From contig NC_041016.1 in the NCBI RefSeq assembly GCF_004193775.1, forward strand, positions 31,756,120-31,820,119: a stretch of DNA of 64,000 bases, read 5' to 3'. The position numbers and the translations under genes were made by a program. The notes below the pieces were generated by a model, which worked only from the letters and a program-made list of their open reading frames with translations, was not told the DNA's origin and made no database searches. Of the stretch, positions 57,031 to 64,000 are shown one piece after another (position 1 is the first letter of the stretch; every line of letters starts with the position of its first letter). This DNA comes from Glycine soja (Eukaryota > Streptophyta > Magnoliopsida > Fabales > Fabaceae).

Positions 57031-57345
57031 AAGAAATTATCGGTTGTCAGTCACCCAAGGAGAGCAATTTTGTGTAAGCAAGTCTCTTGGCTGCTTCTGC
57101 CGGCTCCTTGTATAAAATGTAACACGGATGGAACTGCGAGGGTAGTTTGAACATAACTGGAAGTGGAGGTTTCTTCATAGACATATGCCAATTTCCTTGG
57201 TGCATTTTCCGGTTACCTTGGGTTTCAATCTGCTTTGTATGCTGAGGTAATGGTTGCTATCTTAGCTATTGAAACGACCTTGGAAAAAGGCTGGAATTTT
57301 CTCTGATTGGAATATGATTCTTCCCCGCTGATTAAATCTTACTCT
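57031..57345 (+). pseudogene. RNase H-like (RVT_3 type) fragment, probably LINE-derived
   Basis: Plus-strand pieces: SVVSHPRRA, PAPCIKCNTDGTARV, then in another frame NITGSGGFF, and further on SALYAEVMVAILAIE followed by KGWNFL and LEYDSS. This is the K-x-N-x-D-G ... G-G-x-x-R/F ... A-E-x-x-A pattern of plant RNase H-like domains found in LINEs and related host genes. The first Asp is present, and several frameshifts and stops break it. It could also be the remnant of a small host RNase H-domain gene. Confidence 0.6.
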
Positions 57346-59109
57346 TGCCCCCTTATGGTTCCTTGGACACATTAATTTAATTTTAAACTGCAAAAATATT
57401 GAAACAGATGTTGTAAAACTGCCAAAAGATTTTGGTAGTTTTTAATGACTATAAATGTTTAATTACCCTTTTCGGTACTTATAGTTACAACAAATTTTCA
57501 TTTTCAGATCCTATAGTTTAACACAACCCATTTTAATTTCTATGGTTGTAATTTTTTAACTCTTTCACTCCTCATTGTCTAAAGTCACCTAATTTGTTAT
57601 ATCTAGATTCTTTAAAGAAAAATCTTGGCAACACAACTTTTAACATGCTCTTTTGCATACATTTTTTATTATTGGTTGAAATTTATTGAAAATCACAAAT
57701 TTTATGGATCACACCTCTCATTTAATGACTCTTGTTCCCGATTTTATAGTTTTCATGAGAGAATGTGTGTTAAGAGAAATGTATTAGAGAATGTGTTGCT
57801 AACACTTCTCTTCTTTAAAATCACTTCAAAACATATGTAAAATCACTAAAATATTTTGCGATTTTGCCATAAATTAAAAATAAAGTTTCATTTTTTAAAT
57901 TTTATTTTTCGTTCTTTCCCTTGCCGTCAAAAGTTTTGTTTTCCTTCTAATAGCTTTCAAATTCTATGTGGCACATTATGGATGTTTCATGCATTAAGAA
58001 GAATCACTCATTTCTCATGAATGTGGATGTATTTATTGGACTATTGATAATATAAGATATACTTATTGGTAAGAAAAATTGTCTTTTATAATAATAATAA
58101 AAAAACTTATCACTTAAATTGTTTAATGTCATAAATAGTTTTGAAAAAAAATCAAAATTGACATTGTTGATTAAAATTAACCAATTTAATCATTTTTATT
58201 AGTTTTGATGAATTAGATATTTTTCTTAGATATAGGAACGGAAATAGGATATCACATCCTCTGTAATTACTCTAATGGTAAAAATTAGTGCAGGTGCATA
58301 AGAAATTAGATCCCAACCTCATTCATAAACATAAAAAAATACTATATCACTATGATTATATATATTCAGAGACGGATACAAGGGGGGACAGGCATGGGCC
58401 TTACCCCCCTCCCCCTCCTTTAATATATTACTATGATTATATATCACTATGATTATATATATATTACACGTCCTTGTCTTTTAATAATTGATATCCTATA
58501 ATTTATAGAAACTTTTTGGTGATAGACTTTTTTATTACATTTTCTTATTATTATTGATTGAAAAAAAATAATTTTAATTTTAAGTGTAAAACTAGTAAAT
58601 ATGCTGGTACAAGTTTTTTTTTTTACAGCCATAATATTTATTAATAAGCAAATAAGAAAAAAAATAAGTAGGGAGATGCGAGAGAAGAGAAAACACGAAA
58701 GAAGGAGGTCTTTATCTCTCAAACTCCAACGGCACCGTCAACCTCAGACCACCTTCGTTCCACCGGCATCGTCGACCTCAAACCATCGTTGTCATTGCTG
58801 GAAGTGTTCGACCTGTCGATGGACAGATTTACCACTCCTCCTTGCCACTTTCATGCGGAAATATTTCAGTTTCAATGACAGCCGCGACCCAACTCTGTTT
58901 CACTTTCTCTAAATGGGAACGACACAGCACTAAACGAAAGCACCTACATAACTAATGCTGCTGAAATTAGGTTTTAGTAAAAATGGGCTATTTGGGCCTT
59001 ACGTTTTTCATTGTTTCTTTTCTCTTTTGGGTATTGTTATTGGCACTACAACTTTTGTTGATGACACTATCCACATGGCTGTATTTTATTCATATTCCAA
59101 AACTGTCCC
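57346..59109. other. Intergenic AT-rich DNA
   Basis: No recognisable gene. 58363-58420 (GACGGATACAAGGGGGGAC...GGGCCTTACCCCCCT) resembles the outer part of plant hAT-like non-autonomous elements, but I cannot place both ends. 58601-58912 has a 103-codon plus-strand open frame rich in Arg/Lys/Cys whose start lies in a T run; I do not recognise it. Confidence 0.4.
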
Positions 59110-59690
59110 TTGAATAATTGCACAATGAAATCGTATTTTCATTGTGCAGTTGGGGGATGAAAAAAAAATACATAACTAAAGTATGTTTTTATTGTATAAG
59201 TGCATAACAAGATTATATTTCTGCCGTGTATTTTTTTCAGCCCCAATTGTACAATGGAAACACAATTCCATTATGTAATTTTTCATCCCCCCAGATAGTA
59301 CAACAAAATCATGATTTCATTGTATTATTTGATTCCACCCCCAAATAACACACTAGAATCATGATTCCATTTTGTAATTTTACTTTCATCCCCAATGTAT
59401 ATTGAAATCATGATTCTGTTGTGTTGATTAACACAACAAAAGTACGATTTTGTTGTGTTGTTCATTCAAAAACATAACGAAATCATATTGTGATTGTATT
59501 GTTTTTCAAAACTTAAAAAATAACACAATGGAATTGTGATTCTATTGTGTTATGGGTTGAAAATCACAACCTGAAATCATATTTTGATTGTGGTGTTTTC
59601 CAAAACCCCCCCAAAAAAAACAATATAAGTATAATTTCGTTGTGATTCTCAATCCAAAATGCAACAAAAATGTACTTTCATTGTGTATAA
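59110..59690. repeat. Field of degenerate palindromic ACAATGGAATCATGATT units
   Basis: The core is of the type ACAATGAAATCATGATTTCATTGTGT: a short inverted repeat centred on ATCATGAT with ACAA/TTGT arms. It recurs about every 45-70 bp, for example near 59125, 59240, 59300, 59350, 59405, 59440, 59525 and 59640. Units are separated by GGGGATGAAAA/CATCCCC-like linkers. Copies are imperfect. Confidence 0.6.
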
Positions 59691-60689
59691 AAAAAACAGA
59701 AAAAAATGTCGGGGAAGGGAGAAGGGAAAATGGTGATGAGTAGAAGGGGAAGAGGGAAGATGGGGTGAGAAAAATGTGCAAATGGACTCTTTTGTCAATT
59801 CATATTACTTTTTTTAAAAAAGATACTGAGAATATCAACTTGTTTATTTTTTAATTGGTTTATTGGGCTTCACTACAGTTGACTATTAACTTTAGTTTAT
59901 CTTCTCTTGCTTTAAAAAAATAAATTAAAACATACAATATAATAAAATAAATAAAAATGAAATATAATAAGTTAAATATTAATAGTAATAATAATAATAA
60001 TAAAATAAATTATTAAAAGCATGACATATAATATAATAAATTAAATAATTATAGTAATAATAAATTAAATAAAGCAAAATATATAATATGATAAACAAAA
60101 TAATAATACTAATCATTATTAAACTAATCATCTTAAGAGTGAAATTGTATTAATTTTGAGTTTAGTTTTTTTTTTCAAGGTAGGATATAATTTTTTTTAA
60201 TTTTTTTAATATTGATTGGGTTATGGAGGTAAATTAGTAACCCACTGATTTGACCATTAACTCAATGACTTAATATTTTAACTGAATTGATCACTAGTTC
60301 AAATTTTAAAACTACGCCTAAAAGAACAAAATATTTAATTTATGAATTCAATCCAATCAAGTAATAAAAGCATCAATCTGAATTGATCACTAGTTCAATC
60401 TTTAATTTTGATCTCTCCAAAGTTATAATTTAGCCTAGATTTTATCCAAGAGAAGTATTACTTGTATAACAAATTATAACAACAAATTATGCCACATTTG
60501 TACAACTAAGACAGAGAAAGAGAGAAAAATTTGAGGTGTAATAAATGAAGTGATTGAAAGAGATAGACACAAAAATAATAGGTCAAATGACCTATTTGGT
60601 TTCTTATCTTATTTTCTTGGTTCAGTTAGGCATCTAACTTTTTAAAAATTCATTTTGGTCTCCTTGCATCTTATTTCCTTTTCAGAGTA
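59691..60689. other. Intergenic AT-rich DNA with ATAATAATA tracts
   Basis: Simple AT-rich repeats (59930-60120). No gene or recognisable mobile element is seen, other than generic plant repeat-like sequence near 60590-60690. Confidence 0.5.
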
Positions 60690-61780
60690 GGACCCACCCA
60701 CAAGCTTGGTCCCATACCCTTTACCCAAAACCAACCTTGAACTTTCCATGTTTCCTACCACAGTCCAACCTTTACTCCAGGACTTCTCATCCATATTTTA
60801 TCAATCCCAAGGCTTACCCCACCCCCCCTTCAATCCCATAACCACCAAATTCCTCTTTTACCCAATTCCAAACCAATGAATGTAAAATCATACCGTTACC
60901 CTCACATTCAAAAGGAGGCAATGACAAAAATCATTTCGGAGATGTTGAATGAAAGATTGATTGTGCAAAGTCACAATCCTTTTTCTTCCCCAGTGCTGTT
61001 GATTTGCTAAAAAAGATGGAACTTGGTGCTTTTGTACGAATTATAGAGCTCTCAATGCCATCACAATCCGAGATCAATTTCTTATTCCAACACTTGATGA
61101 ATTATTGGATAAGTTACAGAGGGAAACCATTTTTTCTATAATTGATTTACGGTTGGGTTATCACCAAATTTGCGTAGTGCCAAAAGAAACACACAAAACA
61201 ACTTTTCATACTCATAATTAGGCACTATGAGTTCCTTGTGATGTCATTCGGTCTCACTAATGCTTTGGCAACATTCCAAGCCACCATGAATGATTTTTTG
61301 CACCCTTATTTAAGGCGATTTGTGTTGTTGTTTTTTAATGATATGTTGATTTACAATACTAACATTTCTGATCATTTACAACACCTAGTAGTCATTTTTA
61401 ATTCATTGCAGGAGCACAAGTTCATTGTTAAGATGGTGAAATGCGTTTTTGCAGTGGCCTCAGTTTCATATTTGGGCCATATCATTTCTAGCGAGGGAGT
61501 TAAATCGGATCAGGAAAAAAAATTCAAACTAGGATTAGCTGGTAACATTGCAGGTGATTTGTGATTTATTGGAAATACGTTCATCTCGCCACACCTCTCA
61601 AAGAGTTGTTAAAAGAACCCACGTTTACATGGACACTGGCAACAAAGTCTACTTTTTTACAACTCAAAAAAGCCATGACTAGTGCTTCTGTGCTTCAACT
61701 CCCTTAGTTCAATATTCCCTTTGATTTGGATACAAATGCTTCCTCTATGGCCGTAGGGGTTGTTTTGTTGTAGCAAGGGC
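60690..61780 (+). pseudogene. Ty3 pol fragment: reverse transcriptase, decayed
   Basis: Pieces in order: CKIIPLPSHSKGG (N-terminal), LLKKMELGAF, INFLFQHLMNYW (frame-shifted), YEFLVMSFGLTNALATFQAT, MNDFLHPYLRRFVLLFFNDM, LIYNTNISDHLQHLVVIFNS, LGHIISSEGVKSD, then an RNase H connection (LKELLKEPTFTWTL, FLQLKKAMTSASVLQLP). The palm motif Y/F-x-D-D reads FFNDM, so one catalytic Asp is changed. Stops and frameshifts are frequent. It ends abruptly at about 61780 against an A-family LTR. Confidence 0.75.
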
Positions 61781-61994
61781 ATCCTAATGCAATCCTACCT
61801 CCAAGGGCATCAGATAGAAGACTCCAAGAAGATTGGGTCAGGGATGTAGGAGAAGGCCCTAGGGTTCTCATGAGCTGTAGGGTAGAATTTGGGCCCATGG
61901 GCTAAGTATGAGCCCACTTATCTATGTAAATATTAGAATAGGTTTTTCTTCTTTTGGGCCTTGTATTTTGGCCAATTTTAGGTTTGTAGGGTAC

Positions 61995-63778
61995 TGTCAT
62001 ACCCCAATTTCGTCCGGGGACCATCTATTTGTTGGGATGCGACCTTCGCATGACCGCTTCGAGGAACTTGACACCCATCGTTAGGCAATCCGCGAAGTTC
62101 CATGACATGCCGGGAGTCGAAAGGAAGCATTATTGCGCAATCTGTAAAGTTCCATAATATTCTAGAAGCCAAAGAGGGGATGATTGCGTAATCCATAAAG
62201 TTTCGTGACATTTCGGAAATAAAACAAGTATCGTTACGTAATTTGTGAAGTTCCGTAATGTTATGGAAAAAGAATCAGCAAAAAAAGGCAAAGGGGGTGT
62301 ATCTAGTAAACAAGGGTGTGAAAATAGCAATCAGGCCCACTTGGGCCTTCCAGGATGTTCCAACAGAAGGCGGTGCCTTCTGGTGGAAGCAATCCAACTC
62401 GCCTGGGCGAGCTGGGCGGCAACCACCTCCCTCTTTTCCCCTATAAATAAGGGAAGTATAGCAGAGCAAATTCGTTCAACCCTCCTGGTATCTGAGATTC
62501 ACTTAAAATTAGTGAGAACAATTGTTTCCGTGAAGAAAATCCAAGCCGAGGCGCTTCCGTAACGCTTCCGAGATGTTTCCGTGGGCGATTTTGTGAAGAT
62601 TTTCCATTGTTCTTCATCGTTCTTCGTCGTTCTTCGGTCTTCAACCGGTAAGTTCCCGAAATCGAACCTTTCAATTCATTCTATGTGCCCTTAGTGGTCC
62701 CCACTTGTTTTGCATGCTTTTATTTTTATTTCGTTTGCTTTCCATACCCCCTCTTGACGTGCTTTAGTCATTCATTTAAGTCGTTTTCTCGCCTAATCAA
62801 AAAATAAAATAAATTTCCACCGATCATTTGAGTTGTAACATCTTTTAATTTCTTTTAGAATAAAATTCGATCGATCTTTCACGCCATAACCACGTTTAAA
62901 ACCGAAAAGAGGCAAAATAATGATATAATAATAAAAAAATATCTTTAAATAAAATAATTAAAAAAAATCAATCGGACGTTTTTCTTTGGGATTTTCTTTC
63001 TTAATCGAATTGAAAAATAACCAAAGTGAAACTAAGGCTAAAATCAACTCACAAATCAAGCTTTTGTCATCACCTAAAAACCATTTTTAAAGGTCCAACG
63101 CCTTGAAATGGTCCTCTTCACTTTTATTGGTTAAACATGGACTTTTAAAAGCCTAAAATCAATATGTAGCTTTGTCATCTCTTTCAAAAAACCAAGAGAT
63201 CATTAATGGTCCAATGCCTTAATGTTTTCTCTCCTTTTAAAAGAATCGAAAGATTGTTTAATGGTCCAACGCCTTAAAATGACCTTTTTTGTTCAATCAA
63301 AATATATCTTGCAAAAAAAGGATAAAAACAACTTAACCAACGTTTAGTTCACAAAGAACTACGTAGGTATGATTTTCTTATCACAATTGAGGAATACGTA
63401 GGAGCAAGGGAAACACCCTTGTCGGCCACAAAAAGATAAAAAGTATAAAAGGCATAAAAAGATATACAAAGCGTAAAAAAGGCATAAAAAGACATACAAA
63501 GCGTAAAAAAGGGAAGATAAAACAAATTGAAGTCATATTTGCACACTTGATTAAAGGCTGTCGTCCCTTGTGACGGACGCATGGGGTGCTAATACATTCC
63601 CCGTGCGTAAATACAACTCCCAAACCTTTCACACTTAAAGTTCGTAGACCACGTCTTTTCCGGTTTTTCCGACGTTTTCCTCGAATAAACGTTGGTGGCG
63701 ACTCCGCACATTTTCCTTTCTTGGAAGACACACCCGTGAGTCTCGCGTCGCCCTCCTGCCGAAGGGTAGGTTGCGACA
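61995..63778 (+). mobile_element. S3: solo LTR with perfect 5-bp target duplication
   Basis: It runs TGTCATACCCCAATTTCG to GGTAGGTTGCGACA, with GGTAC duplicated at 61990-61994 and 63779-63783. CTCGCCTGGGCGAG is at 62398-62411 and TATAAATA at 62442-62449. Short AAAAAGGCATAAAAAGACATA-like repeats near 63437-63510 are specific to this copy. Confidence 0.92.
62360..62449 (+). promoter_or_regulatory. S3 LTR promoter: hairpin, palindrome and TATA box
   Basis: The imperfect stem CAGAAGGCGGTGCCTTCTG (62363-62382) is followed by CTCGCCTGGGCGAG and TATAAATA, the same order and spacing as in S2. Confidence 0.6.
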
Positions 63779-64000
63779 GGTACCCTACAAATTAAGGGCA
63801 TCCTACCATACAAGTTAAGGGTACCCTAGTAGTATAGAGTTTTAGCCTTATATTGCAGGGCATTTTGAGTAGTCTTTTGTAGTAGAGACTTTTTTTTTGT
63901 ATTTTCATGTATTTTTTTTTGGGGGGGGGGTGAGCTTAGCTATTAGAGGGGTATGTGTTCCCATGGGGGTGAGCTTAACTATTGGAGGGGTGTAACACTT

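Larger units (their letters stand above)
61781..64000 (+). mobile_element. A-family LTR fragment (A2 subtype), split by S3, runs off window
   Basis: It begins AATGCAATCCTACCTCC and continues GGCATCAGATAGAAGACTCC... to the GGTAC site at 61990. It resumes at 63779 with TACCCTACAAATTAAGGG and matches the inverted 24130-24240 part of the A2 LTR (TATAGAGTTTTAGCC, GAGTAGTCTTTTGTAG). Whether it is a solo LTR or the start of an element cannot be told, because the window ends. Confidence 0.75.

Noticed and set aside
58601..58912. 103-codon open frame as a host gene
   Set aside because: It starts in a T run and is rich in Arg/Lys, with no recognised domain or conserved neighbour. I found no support beyond the open frame.
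61238..61564. Functional reverse transcriptase
   Set aside because: The palm motif has lost an Asp (FFNDM), and the fragment is bounded by stops and cut by an LTR.

Overview
This window reads as repeat-rich plant nuclear DNA, most likely pericentromeric DNA of a legume. The LTR families closely resemble ones I associate with soybean (Glycine), but that assignment is from memory. There are no bacterial operons, no tRNA or rRNA genes that I can see, and no intact host gene. Almost everything is satellite DNA or nested LTR retrotransposons, mostly decayed.

Layout. 1-876: no recognisable gene. 877-9051: about 66 tandem copies of a ~123-125 bp satellite with higher-order structure. 9052-11140: decayed copia and Ty3 fragments. 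11316-21027 and 56092-56314: exons of one decayed receptor-like kinase gene (malectin-like domain, transmembrane segment, kinase). Its introns and exons are broken by insertions: a Ty3 chromovirus-type element (C1, 11779-18745) lies between the two malectin exons, and a ~35 kb nested complex (21028-56086) sits inside the last kinase exon with GACTT on both sides.

The 35 kb complex contains three copies of a non-autonomous Ty3-like family A (A1 and A2 on the minus strand, A3 on the plus strand). A small copia derivative B2 (24784-30885, target duplication GTACA) lies in A2. A solo LTR (34388-36122, ATAAG) lies in A3. A 14 kb Sirevirus-like copia element B1 (40002-54073, GATTT) lies in the 3' LTR of A3. 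B1 is in turn hit by a solo copia LTR (47117-48762) and by a 5'-truncated chromovirus fragment D1 (40596-44343). B1 carries an additional ORF downstream of pol, as SIRE1-type elements do.

56315-64000: AT-rich intergenic DNA with an RNase H-like fragment, a palindromic repeat field (59110-59690), a decayed Ty3 pol fragment (60690-61780), and a partial A-family LTR that holds a third solo LTR (61995-63778, GGTAC).

Signals most worth following: (1) paired TAATCGATTA palindromes at a nearly constant 20-21 bp spacing upstream of the LTR TATA boxes, repeated in front of the extra ORF of B1; (2) a cluster of GAAnnTTC heat-shock-element-like cores directly upstream of the TATA box in the A2 LTR; (3) the shared, in-frame-contracted reverse transcriptase of three A copies; (4) the higher-order organisation of the satellite. 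Boundaries and target duplications were read by eye; family names and functions are inference from motif recognition.
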